Below are positions 24,709-32,577 of a stretch of DNA of 64,000 nucleotides, piece by piece. Every line of letters starts with the position of its first letter. The stretch's first letter is position 1. The notes beneath the pieces are model-generated. The model had not been told where the DNA came from. It saw only the letters and a list, made by a program, of their open reading frames with translations, and did no database searches. Source of the DNA: JANNPJ01 sp965200525 (GTDB lineage Bacteria > Actinomycetota > Actinomycetes > Actinomycetales > Kineosporiaceae); assembly GCA_965200525.1 (NCBI GenBank), contig OZ241368.1, positions 3,720,001-3,784,000 of the forward strand, read 5' to 3'. Both the position numbers and the translations under genes were made by a program.

Positions 24709-25430
24709 CGTCGAGCCGGTCCGCCACCTGGCGCTCGCGCCTGGAGCGGGCGGTCGAGGCGGCCCTGATCGAGAAGGTGCCGCGCGATCATCACCAGTCG
24801 GACGCCGAGTTCCGCCGCCGGCGGATCGTGGTCGCGGTCGTGCTGGTGGTCGGGGCCACGCTGCTGGGCATCTCGCTGTCGGTCCGCCCCGGGGACAACG
24901 TGTTCTACCCGCTGACCCTGGCCGTGGCCGCGACCTGGATCGTCGGGGGGTTCCTGTCCGGCCCGCTGCACCTGGGTTACCTGCCGTTCCGGGGCTCGCT
25001 GCACCGCCCCGTCCTGACCGGGTTCGTGGTCGGGGTGCTGGCCGGGGTGATCTTCATCGTGGGGGCCCTGGTCGTGCGGGAGATCCCCCCGCTGCACGAC
25101 TACGTGCAGAACGTGCTGGACCATGCCCGCTACGGTTCGCTGCCCCTGATCACCGTGGTGACCCTGGTCAACGGGGTCGCCGAGGAGGTGTTCTTCCGCG
25201 GTGGGCTGTTCGCGGCCATCGGCCGCAAGCATCCGGTGGTGATCTCGACGGTGATCTACGCCCTGGCCACCCTGGCCACCGGCAACCCGATGCTGGTGTT
25301 CGCCGCCGTCACCCTCGGCCTGGTGCTGGCCCTCCAGCGGCGCGCCTCAGGAGGGATCCTGGCGCCGATCATCACCCACGTGACCTGGTCGGCGATGATG
25401 CTCTTCGTCCTGCCGCCGCTCTTCACCTGA
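24705..25430 (+). CDS. CPBP-family intramembrane glutamic endopeptidase
   Basis: 241 residues, about six membrane helices. The family motif is VAEEVFFRGGLF with Glu160, Glu161 and Arg165; the downstream His225 in ITHVTWS completes the active site. CPBP (Abi) proteases relate to Rce1 CAAX proteases, and bacterial members are linked to bacteriocin immunity or envelope processing. ATG overlaps the SDR stop (ATGA), so the pair is translationally coupled. Confidence 0.9.
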   Translation: MTSSRSATWRSRLERAVEAALIEKVPRDHHQSDAEFRRRRIVVAVVLVVGATLLGISLSVRPGDNVFYPLTLAVAATWIVGGFLSGPLHLGYLPFRGSLHRPVLTGFVVGVLAGVIFIVGALVVREIPPLHDYVQNVLDHARYGSLPLITVVTLVNGVAEEVFFRGGLFAAIGRKHPVVISTVIYALATLATGNPMLVFAAVTLGLVLALQRRASGGILAPIITHVTWSAMMLFVLPPLFT

Positions 25431-25603
25431 GCCCCGCCGGGACGAACCGGGGGCGGGTTCCGGAAGTTTGTGGGCATTTGTGAACCAGACATGACCGCGG
25501 ATCGCCTGAATCACTTGAATTTAATGTGACATCCACTTGAAGCGCACGACCCGGGCGATCCACTACGGTCTGTTCTTGTCACTCGTTCATTGGGGGGAGG
25601 CCC

Positions 25604-26572
25604 GTGCACAGCGAAACAGATGACGTCGATGTCAGCGCCTCGCCGGACGCCCCGCCCACGGGCTACTCGGGCACGCGCCTGTTGCGCCGGGCCGGGACCC
25701 ACCGCGAACCGCGGATGGTCGACTGGCGACGCCGGGCCGGGCGCCGCTCCAATGTGGCCGGCCCGATCGGACGCAACCGGGGCTGGCTGGCCGTCGTCGC
25801 GGTGGCGATCGCGGCCACGGCCGTCGTCGGCGGCACCCACTATCTGTTCGCGGCGACCAAGGTGCCCACGGCGGCCGCCCGCGGCGTGGCCGCGCCCTCA
25901 CCGCTGCCCTCGTACTCCTCCACCGTGCCGTCGACCGTCGTCTCGATCACCGACGCGCCGTCCTCGTCCACGTCGACCGCACCGGCGACGTCCACCCCGA
26001 GCACGGCTGCGACCACGTCCCCGGTTCAGGCCGTGCCGCCGGCGCGGGCCAGCACCACGCACGCCGCCGTCCCGGTCCGGACCAGCGCGCCGGCGCACAC
26101 CACGGCGCCCCGGCCGAGCACCACGACGAAACAGCCCACCGCCACCAAGAAGCCGACGACCAGACCGCCGGCCACCACCACGCCCGCGGCGGTCCCGGTG
26201 ACCGGTACCGGCGCCGTGGTCGGTACCGGCGGCCAGTGCCTCGACGTCATCAATGCCCGGGACGACGACGGCACCGGCGTGCAGATCTTCACCTGCAACG
26301 GCTCCTCCGCCCAGACCTGGAGCGCCCAGGCGGACGGCACCGTCCGGGGGCTGGGCAAGTGCCTGGCCGCCGGCGGCGGCGACGGCAGCACCATGGAGAT
26401 CACCACCTGCGACGGCTCCGACAGCCAGAAGTGGCAGGTCATTGCCGGGACGGTCAAGAACTCGGGCTGGGGCCTGTGCCTGGACGTGCAGGGCGGCAGC
26501 GCGGCCGACGGCACCGTCGCGATCGCGGCCACCTGCAGCGGCAGCGCCACCCAGAAGTGGTCCCTGAACTGA
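25604..26572 (+). CDS. Membrane-anchored ricin-B lectin protein
   Basis: 322 residues. A cytoplasmic basic region (1-59) is followed by one membrane segment (about 60-82), a long Ser/Thr/Pro/Ala linker (about 85-205), and a C-terminal ricin-type beta-trefoil (about 207-322). The trefoil has the QxW-like repeats QTWSAQ, QKWQVI and QKWSLN and paired Cys (GQCLDV, TCNGS, KCLAA, TCDGS, LCLDV, TCSGS). This topology displays a carbohydrate-binding module outside the cell on a stalk. No catalytic domain. GTG 25604 has GGGGGGAGG upstream. May help capture glycans for the secreted hydrolases in this window. Confidence 0.9.
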   Translation: MHSETDDVDVSASPDAPPTGYSGTRLLRRAGTHREPRMVDWRRRAGRRSNVAGPIGRNRGWLAVVAVAIAATAVVGGTHYLFAATKVPTAAARGVAAPSPLPSYSSTVPSTVVSITDAPSSSTSTAPATSTPSTAATTSPVQAVPPARASTTHAAVPVRTSAPAHTTAPRPSTTTKQPTATKKPTTRPPATTTPAAVPVTGTGAVVGTGGQCLDVINARDDDGTGVQIFTCNGSSAQTWSAQADGTVRGLGKCLAAGGGDGSTMEITTCDGSDSQKWQVIAGTVKNSGWGLCLDVQGGSAADGTVAIAATCSGSATQKWSLN

Positions 26573-26701
26573 GTCGCCGGGAACTCTGAGCCCGCGCCGC
26601 CAGTTGGCTGAGCAAGCCCTGGGCCGGTCGCGATCGGGTGCTGATCCGGGAGAGGATGGGTACACCGCGCACCGTGCAGCGGTCAGGCTTGGAGGCATTC
26701 G

Positions 26702-27808
26702 GTGAGCAGCAGCCCCGTCGAGGGTGGCCGGCCGCTTCTGCGGGCGAGGCTGTTCGGCTTCCCGGTCCACCTCGACATCTCGTTCGTCATCATCATGGGC
26801 ATCCTCGGGTACTACCCCGGCGTGAGCCTGCGAGACATGGTGCTGTGGCTGCTGATCACCCCGGTCGCCGTGCTCGTGCACGAGCTCGGGCACGCCGTCA
26901 CGGCCCGGGCCACGGGGGCTCGTCCCGAGATCGCCCTGGCCGGCTTCGGCGGCGTGACCAGCTATGTGCCGCCCCGGCCGCTGTCCCGGGCCTGGTCGCT
27001 GGGCATCTCGCTGGCCGGCCCGGGCATCGGGCTGGCCCTCGGGGTGGTGCTGATCTTCGTCAGCCGGGGCCTCGACTACGACCTGGGCTCGGACCAGTGG
27101 CAGGCCTCGGCCCTGCGGATCGGGATCTGGACCTGCATCGGCTGGAGCGTGCTGAACCTGCTGCCGGTGCTGCCCCTGGACGGCGGGCAGGCGATGCGGG
27201 AGTTGCTACCCGGCCCGCCGGCGGTGCGCTCCCAGCGGGCCGCGGCCGTCTCGGTGGTGGTGGCCGTGCTGGTCGCGATCGTGGCCTACACCCAGTTCAA
27301 CGAGGCCTTCATCGCCCTGTTCATGGCCTTCTTCGCGGTCAGCAACGTGCTCACCCTGCGCGAGTCGGGCTGGCGGCTGGGTGGTTCGCCCCCCGCCGGG
27401 CGCCCCACGACCGGGCCGGTCACCCCGGAGCGCGTGGTCGTCGATCTGCTCTGGAACAGCGAACCGGCCCAGGCCCGGCAGGTGCTGGAGTCGCTGCCGC
27501 CCGGCACTCCCGTCGACCTGGCCGTGCACGGCGCCGTGCTGGCCCTGACCGGGGACGCCGATCAGGGGCACGCGCTGCTGGCCCAGGAGCTGGAGCGCCG
27601 GCCCGGCGATCCGGACGTGACGGCCCTGCTGTTTCTGAGCCTGACCCTGGAACACGACTGGGACGGCCTGATCCGCCGGCTGGAGAGCCCGCTGGCCGCG
27701 AGCGTGCCGCCGGCCGTCGTCGAGCGGGCGATCCTGGAGGCTCGGGGAACCGGTCGTGAGGACGTCGCCGGCCGGCTCACCCTGCTGGCCAACCGCACGG
27801 CCGGCTGA
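26702..27808 (+). CDS. Site-2-protease-like M50 family zinc metallopeptidase
   Basis: 368 residues. The zinc motif HELGH is at residues 60-64 in a membrane segment and the third ligand lies in LPVLPLDGGQ (Asp160). About six membrane segments occupy 20-240. A soluble C-terminal tail (about 250-368) is helical, perhaps a TPR-like repeat region (LWNSEPAQARQVLESLPPG). M50 enzymes cut substrates within the membrane, commonly anti-sigma factors. GTG 26702 follows TTGGAGG. A ComB-like gene starts 8 bases after its stop. Confidence 0.9.
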   Translation: MSSSPVEGGRPLLRARLFGFPVHLDISFVIIMGILGYYPGVSLRDMVLWLLITPVAVLVHELGHAVTARATGARPEIALAGFGGVTSYVPPRPLSRAWSLGISLAGPGIGLALGVVLIFVSRGLDYDLGSDQWQASALRIGIWTCIGWSVLNLLPVLPLDGGQAMRELLPGPPAVRSQRAAAVSVVVAVLVAIVAYTQFNEAFIALFMAFFAVSNVLTLRESGWRLGGSPPAGRPTTGPVTPERVVVDLLWNSEPAQARQVLESLPPGTPVDLAVHGAVLALTGDADQGHALLAQELERRPGDPDVTALLFLSLTLEHDWDGLIRRLESPLAASVPPAVVERAILEARGTGREDVAGRLTLLANRTAG

Positions 27809-27815
27809 CCGGCTG

Positions 27816-28571
27816 GTGCTGCCGGCCCACCGGCAGGCGGCTTTCGCGATCCGCCTCGACTGGGGAAGGGCCGGCGCCGAGACCATCCTCGACGGTGCCG
27901 ACGTCGCGGTGCTGGTCGACGTCCTGTCGTTCAGCACCGCAGTCACCGTGGCCGTCGAGGCCGGCATCGAGGTCTGGCCCTACCGGTGGAACGACGAGTC
28001 CGCCCGGGAGTTCGCGGCCCAGCACCAGGCCGTACTGGCGGCCGGCCGGCGCCGGGCCCGGCCCGGGCAGATCAGCCTGTCGCCGGCCACGATCGCGGCG
28101 AGCCGGGGGGTGAGCCGGCTCGTGCTGCCCTCGCCCAACGGCTCGACCATCGCCGCCCGGCTGGCCGAGGCCGGGATCGAGGTGCTGGCGGCGTCCTTGC
28201 GCAATGCGAGCGCGGTCGCGGCCCATCTCGCCAACCGGAACCAGGGCGGGGACCGGATCGCGGTGATCGCGGCCGGCGAGCTGAGGCCGGGCGGCGAGCT
28301 GCGGCCGGCGGTCGAGGACCTGTGGGGGGCCGGCGCCGTGATCAGCGCGCTGGGCCGGTTCGGATCGTCACCCGAAGCCGAGGCCGCAGCGGCTGCTTTC
28401 GCCGGGGTGCGGGTTCGGCTGCGCGACGTCCTGCCGGCCTGCGCCAGTGGCCAGGAACTGGTGGACGCCGGTTTCGAGGCCGATGTGCGGATCGCGGCCG
28501 AGCTCGACGTCAGTGCGGTGGTGCCCCGGCTGCGCGACGGCTGCTTCCGGGCCACTCGAAGCGCAGGCTGA
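27816..28571 (+). CDS. ComB-like 2-phosphosulfolactate phosphatase family protein
   Basis: About 251 residues. Family motifs seen: VAVLVDVLSFSTAVTVAVEAG, SPATIAAS and RLVLPSPNGSTIAARLAEAG. ComB removes phosphate from 2-phosphosulfolactate in coenzyme M synthesis in methanogens, but actinobacterial homologues occur in organisms without coenzyme M and their substrate is not established. GTG 27816 is preferred because the upstream frame overlaps the protease gene and lacks similarity. Ends in a strong hairpin whose stem begins at the stop codon. Confidence 0.82.
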   Translation: MLPAHRQAAFAIRLDWGRAGAETILDGADVAVLVDVLSFSTAVTVAVEAGIEVWPYRWNDESAREFAAQHQAVLAAGRRRARPGQISLSPATIAASRGVSRLVLPSPNGSTIAARLAEAGIEVLAASLRNASAVAAHLANRNQGGDRIAVIAAGELRPGGELRPAVEDLWGAGAVISALGRFGSSPEAEAAAAAFAGVRVRLRDVLPACASGQELVDAGFEADVRIAAELDVSAVVPRLRDGCFRATRSAG

Positions 28572-28617
28572 ACCAGCCCAGATCTGGGTGCCGGGCTGGT
28601 TCTGGCCGACTTCGGCC
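28570..28617 (+). terminator. Terminator hairpins of the M50/ComB-like operon
   Basis: GAACCAGCCC (28570-28579) pairs perfectly with GGGCTGGTTC (28593-28602) around a 13-base loop; a second stem GGCCGA/TCGGCC (28604-28609/28612-28617) follows at once. The first stem starts within the stop codon. Confidence 0.7.
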
Positions 28618-28658
28618 TGCATTTCTGGCGGTCCGACCGGTGAACCGACATAGCAACG

Positions 28659-28693
28659 GGCCGCGGCCGAGGCGATGAGCCTCGGTCGCGGCC
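28659..28693. terminator. Strong bidirectional hairpin before the IniB-like gene end
   Basis: 15-base arms 28659-28673 and 28679-28693, one G-U type mismatch, 5-base loop GATGA. It sits 12 bases after the minus-strand stop at 28706 and terminates that gene, and can also serve plus-strand transcription. Confidence 0.75.
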
Positions 28694-28705
28694 GGCCGCG
28701 GGTAC

Positions 28706-29803
28706 TCAGTGGCCCAGCGGCATGTCGTGGTCGAGCGCGGCCACGTCGTGGTGCTCGGGCTCGGCGTCCACCTGCGGAGCCAGGTGCTCGGCCGGGGCGT
28801 CGTAGTGGCTGGCCTCGTGGCTGACGTCCTGGTGGTCGGGGGCGTCGACGTGCTCGGCGACGGTCTGGATCCGGGTCGGGTCGTCGTCGCCGCTGAGCAG
28901 GTGGCTGCCGTCGGTGTTGTTGTCGCCCGGGCCGTGCTCCTCGTTGACGGTCGAATCGAGGTTGAGGCCGAGGTTGGCGCCGTGGGCGTCGCCCCCCTGG
29001 GAGTTGGCCGCGCCGGCCTCGTTGTAGACGTCGCCCTGCACGTTGCCGTCGCCGAAGCCGAGGCTGGAGTCGTCGATCGAGCCGCCGTCGTGGTTGTCCA
29101 GCACGGTGCTGCCGTTCGAGGCGCTGTGGTCGTCGAAGCTGGCGTCCTCGTTGTCGACGATGTAGTTGCCGTCGCCGACCGCGCTGTGGTCGAGGTAGAC
29201 GTCGCTGTCGTCGCCGGCCACGACCGCGCCGGCGCCGGAGTTGGACGTCGCGCCCTCGCCCTGGGCGGCCGAGGAGTGGTCGCCGGTGGCGGCGTTCTGG
29301 TCGCCGTAGCCGGTGTTCACGGCGCTGTGGTCGCCGATGTCGTGCACGTCGTCGTTGTCCTGGTCGATGTCGATGTCGCCATTGACGTTGCCCATGATGT
29401 CGATGTGGTTGTCGTTGATCTCCTGGTAGTTGTAGTTGGAGGTCACCTGCTGCACGATCTGCGCGTTGGCGCTGGCCCCGGAGCCGCCGCTGTAGCCGCC
29501 ACCACCGGAGTAGCCCGAGCCGCCACCGTTGTAGCTGGAGCCGCCCTGGCTGACGTTGCCGTAGTTGTTGTAGTTCTCCTGGGCTCCCTGCAGGTACTGC
29601 TGGACGTCGGGCGAGAGGCCCGGCTGGCTGCTGGCGTGCTCGAGGGCCTGGCCCATGTCGGCCTGGTCGAGGGTGCTGTCGCTGACGCCGGTCACGGCCT
29701 GGGCATGAGCAACGGCTTCTTCCGGGCCGAGGCCCAGGGTGTTCTGCAGAGCGTTGACGATCATCTGGCCGACCTGCTCGGCGCTTTCGGTCACATCAGG
29801 CAT
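28706..29803 (-). CDS. Asp/Gly/His-rich low-complexity protein, IniB-like
   Basis: 365 residues, strongly acidic, without signal peptide or membrane segment. Region 1-75 is ordinary and helical (AEQVGQMIVNALQNTLGLGPEEAVAHA). Region 75-115 is Gly/Ser/Tyr/Asn-rich. Region 115-290 is a run of short Asp/Asn/Gly/His units (GDHSAVN, GDHSSAA, LDHSAVGDGN, FDDHSASNGS, LDNHDGGS) with NVNGDIDIDQDND. Region 290-365 is Asp/His/Ala/Pro-rich. I do not recognise an exact family; the layout resembles actinobacterial proteins with an IniB-like N-terminus and a variable repeat tail. ATG 29803 follows AAGGAG at good spacing. The polytopic membrane gene lies 109 bases upstream on the same strand. The repeats may form a beta-solenoid or bind cations; inference only. 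Confidence 0.75.
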   Translation of the reverse strand: MPDVTESAEQVGQMIVNALQNTLGLGPEEAVAHAQAVTGVSDSTLDQADMGQALEHASSQPGLSPDVQQYLQGAQENYNNYGNVSQGGSSYNGGGSGYSGGGGYSGGSGASANAQIVQQVTSNYNYQEINDNHIDIMGNVNGDIDIDQDNDDVHDIGDHSAVNTGYGDQNAATGDHSSAAQGEGATSNSGAGAVVAGDDSDVYLDHSAVGDGNYIVDNEDASFDDHSASNGSTVLDNHDGGSIDDSSLGFGDGNVQGDVYNEAGAANSQGGDAHGANLGLNLDSTVNEEHGPGDNNTDGSHLLSGDDDPTRIQTVAEHVDAPDHQDVSHEASHYDAPAEHLAPQVDAEPEHHDVAALDHDMPLGH

Positions 29804-29912
29804 GGTCTTTCTCCTTCATCGGGTGGAGCAGGGGCCCGACCTGACCGGCTGGGCTGATGAGTCAAGATTGCCGCCCGGCCGCCACCCGCCACATCGGGGA
29901 TCCCCCCGTCCC

Positions 29913-30944
29913 TCAGGGGGTGGGGTGGGGGATGCCAGGGCCGGAGTCGACGGTCTTTCTCAGGTGCAGGCCCAGGGCGCTGGCCGCCACGATGGACAAC
30001 CCGCAGACCAGCAGGGCCCCGGCCGCCCCGAGCGAGCCGTCGGTGTAGTGGATGATCGCCTGCGGCACGACCACGGCCAGGGCCAGGGCCCCGATCGCCA
30101 GCGCGCTGACCTGCCGGAACCGGAGATAGCCGGCCAGACCGGCCGCGGCCAGGGCGAGCATCAGCGCGTAGCCACCGAGGGGCGAGCCGTTCTCGGCGAT
30201 CACCTCAGCGCCGAGGAAGGCCATTGCCCCGGCGACGGAATATCCCAGGTCGGGCTGGTCGATCAGCCGGCGGGCGGTCAGCGCGGCCCAGGCGATCGCG
30301 GTCAGCATCAGCACGCCGCCGGCGGCGATCTCGTGCTCGTCCCACGAGGGGGCCACGAGGGCGAACACCAGCCAGGTCAGGGTGCCGGCCGTCGCCAGGT
30401 GCAGAACCGCGGCGCGGGTCAGCGCGTAGCCGCAGGCCCAGACCACCAGCAGGGTCAGGGTGACGGCCCGGTCCTGCTGGGCGCTGTCGCCCAGAGCGGT
30501 GACGGTCACTCCCGCACTCAGGACGCCGATCGCCAGCACCAGCACGCTGACCAGCCGCCGGCGAGGGCCGCCGGATTGCTCGCCCGGCCGCCCGGACCAT
30601 CCGCCGGGGGTTCTCGTGACCAGTAGGACGGCGCCCAGCAGCAGGAGCAGAGCCGGCCCGGCCTGGATCGCGATCCGGGCCGCGGTGGAGAGAGAGTCCC
30701 AGGTCGGGGCGACCAGCGCGGTGGCCGCCGCAACCACGAAGGCGGCGCCGACGTAGCCGCCGACCTCGATCAGGATCGCCGAGCGGATCGCCGGCTCGAG
30801 CCGGGGCACCGGGGCCGGGGCCGGCCGGTGGTAGGCGGCGGTGAAGTCCTGGCTGACCGCCTCGGCCTGCGGGCGGGTCAGGGTGGTCGATCCGACCAGC
30901 CGGCTCAGGGTGCCGGCCAGGACGAGCTCGGCGTCGTCATTCAT
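29913..30944 (-). CDS. Polytopic membrane protein, function unknown
   Basis: 343 residues. A soluble N-terminal helix (1-50, LVLAGTLSRLVGSTTLTRPQAEAVSQDF) is followed by about ten hydrophobic segments from residue 55 to 325, resembling DUF2157-like predicted membrane proteins. ATG 30944 follows GAGGAG. The IniB-like gene is next on the strand, so the two may form one unit. No catalytic motif is visible. Function not assignable. Confidence 0.75.
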   Translation of the reverse strand: MNDDAELVLAGTLSRLVGSTTLTRPQAEAVSQDFTAAYHRPAPAPVPRLEPAIRSAILIEVGGYVGAAFVVAAATALVAPTWDSLSTAARIAIQAGPALLLLLGAVLLVTRTPGGWSGRPGEQSGGPRRRLVSVLVLAIGVLSAGVTVTALGDSAQQDRAVTLTLLVVWACGYALTRAAVLHLATAGTLTWLVFALVAPSWDEHEIAAGGVLMLTAIAWAALTARRLIDQPDLGYSVAGAMAFLGAEVIAENGSPLGGYALMLALAAAGLAGYLRFRQVSALAIGALALAVVVPQAIIHYTDGSLGAAGALLVCGLSIVAASALGLHLRKTVDSGPGIPHPTP

Positions 30945-30962
30945 GGTGGGCTCCTCATCGCC

Positions 30963-31035
30963 CCGGCGCCGGGCGCCGGGAGGTGGGCTCCGCGGGGAGC
31001 GGTGCCCTCCCGGCCAACGCTAGGCAGGCGCCTGC
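30963..31035 (-). terminator. Hairpins between the GH26 and polytopic membrane genes
   Basis: CCGGCGC (30963-30969) pairs with GCGCCGG (30973-30979) around CGG. The 12-base palindrome GCAGGCGCCTGC is at 31024-31035, just after the GH26 stop. They could end the GH26 transcript. Confidence 0.4.
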
Positions 31036-31057
31036 GCCGGGGGATGAGTAGCTCTGC

Positions 31058-32317
31058 TCAGTTCTGCATGTCCTTGCGGTACTGGGTGGCCGCCTTCGGG
31101 TTGAGGTTCGGGCCGACCAGCGAGCTGGCGCAGTAGCTCTTGTCCTCGTTGAAGTACGACTCGTAGCCGAGTTTGGCCCCCAGGCTGCGGAAGAACGCCT
31201 CCATCTTGGCGATGTAGAACGGGTTGTCGCCGCCACTGCCGCTGGTGCCCGGGTACACCCCCCATTCGGGCACGCTGAACAGCTTGTGGTGGGCCTCGGC
31301 GAACGCGGCCCAGAACTTCAGCCCGAACGGCCCGCTGTACTGCGCCTGCCAGCCCGCCTCGGTGTTGGCGGCCGGCCACGCGTCGTAGGAGTCGACCCCG
31401 ATGAAGTCGACGTAGGCGTCGCCGGGGTAGGCCTGGCGGGCATCGGCCACGCCCTGCCCGACGCCCCGGTTGACCGTCCAGTCCCAGCGCAGCAGGGGAG
31501 CGACGGACTCGGCCGCGGTGTGGATCCGGCGCCAGCAGCCCGCGAAAGCGGCCGGGTCGGTGGCCTTCCACTTGTACCAGTTGCCGTTGAACTCCCAGCC
31601 GAGGCGGATGACGGTCTCGTCGTCCAGGCCCGCCGCCTTGATGTTCTGGGCGAACCGGACCCAGTGCTGGTCGTAGTCGCCGGCGGCGCAGTCGGCCAGC
31701 GAGCTGCTCTCGCCCTCGGGGATCGGGGCGACGCCGAAGACCTTGGTGTAGGGGGTGTTGTCCCAGATCTGGTAGAGCCAACCGGGTGACTCGATGTCCG
31801 ACCAGGTGGACCGGGCCGGCCAGGCCACGACCACGTCGGCCGGGCGCCCGCGCCAGGCGGCGAACTGCTCGGTCTGGGCCACGGTGTCGTTCGAGACGTA
31901 CACCCCGCTGGCCCAGTTCAGTCCGGAGCGGTTGGGCAGGGCCGCGGTGGTGATCGCCGAGGAGCCGACCGGGGTGGTCGTGGGCGCGGTCGGTCGCACG
32001 GTCGGGGTGGCGGCCCGGGTCGGCGTGGGCACGAGCACCGGGGCCGTGGTCGGCCCGGCGGTCGGCCCCGGGGTCGGCTTGACCTTGCCGGGCTTGGTGG
32101 TGGTCGGAACCGGCCGCTTCCGAATCGGTTTCGGTTTCTTGGTCGAGTGATACATCGGCAGCGAGTTCGACGTCCACAGCTTTGAGGTGCTGGAGTCGCT
32201 GACCGGGCTGGTGCTGCCGGTCAGGTCGGCCCGGGCCGGGCCCAGGGCCAGGCCGAGGGTGAGCGCGACGGCGGTGGCCCCTGCGGCTGCGGCGGCCGCC
32301 CGAATTCTCGCCTGCAC
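31058..32317 (-). CDS. Secreted GH26 family glycoside hydrolase (endo-beta-mannanase-like)
   Basis: 419 residues. Signal peptide (about 1-30) with an alanine-rich core ending near GPARA; a Thr/Pro/Lys linker (about 60-125); catalytic TIM barrel from about 130. The acid/base is Glu242 in RLGWEFNGNWYKW and the nucleophile Glu351 in FSVPEWGV, the GH26 signature. GH26 enzymes mostly cut beta-1,4-mannan, some beta-1,3/1,4 links. GTG 32317 is chosen because AAGGAG precedes it by six bases and the signal peptide starts there. No carbohydrate-binding module. Divergent from the thioredoxin-reductase-like gene. Confidence 0.9.
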   Translation of the reverse strand: MQARIRAAAAAAGATAVALTLGLALGPARADLTGSTSPVSDSSTSKLWTSNSLPMYHSTKKPKPIRKRPVPTTTKPGKVKPTPGPTAGPTTAPVLVPTPTRAATPTVRPTAPTTTPVGSSAITTAALPNRSGLNWASGVYVSNDTVAQTEQFAAWRGRPADVVVAWPARSTWSDIESPGWLYQIWDNTPYTKVFGVAPIPEGESSSLADCAAGDYDQHWVRFAQNIKAAGLDDETVIRLGWEFNGNWYKWKATDPAAFAGCWRRIHTAAESVAPLLRWDWTVNRGVGQGVADARQAYPGDAYVDFIGVDSYDAWPAANTEAGWQAQYSGPFGLKFWAAFAEAHHKLFSVPEWGVYPGTSGSGGDNPFYIAKMEAFFRSLGAKLGYESYFNEDKSYCASSLVGPNLNPKAATQYRKDMQN

Positions 32318-32392
32318 GAGTCGCTCCTTCTGCTCGGCGGGCAGCAGGCAGCGACCCCGGGATGCCACGCCACCTCTGGGATCGACGAATAG

Positions 32393-32491
32393 ATAGGGCC
32401 TATGAATCCCCCCGTCGTCCGGCGAGGCCAACAGTTGACGCCTTCCGGCGGACCAACTTCACCGAGCTTGCCGATCCGGCAACTTTAGTTG
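32393..32491. promoter_or_regulatory. Three short palindromes in the GH26/oxidoreductase divergent region
   Basis: ATAGG-G-CCTAT (32393-32403), CAAC-A-GTTG (32429-32437) and CAACT-TT-AGTTG (32480-32491) lie in the 260-base space between the two starts. The last two share CAAC/GTTG half-sites, so one regulator may bind both. Candidate operators only. Confidence 0.4.
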
Positions 32492-32577
32492 TCATTCTCG
32501 CGGTACCTCGACGACAGTGAGCGGGCATCAGGGGTGGCCGTTCGCGGTCGTCCCGGAACCGAGCGAAGGAGCGGGCG

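Noticed and set aside
28750..29450. Repetitive Asp-rich coding DNA as a CRISPR or satellite array
   Set aside because: Units vary in length and sequence, keep one frame and encode a continuous protein; no direct repeat-spacer pattern.
28709..29857. A Val/Gly-rich 382-residue frame antisense to the IniB-like gene
   Set aside because: Repeat-driven shadow; the minus-strand gene has a good ribosome site and a terminator.
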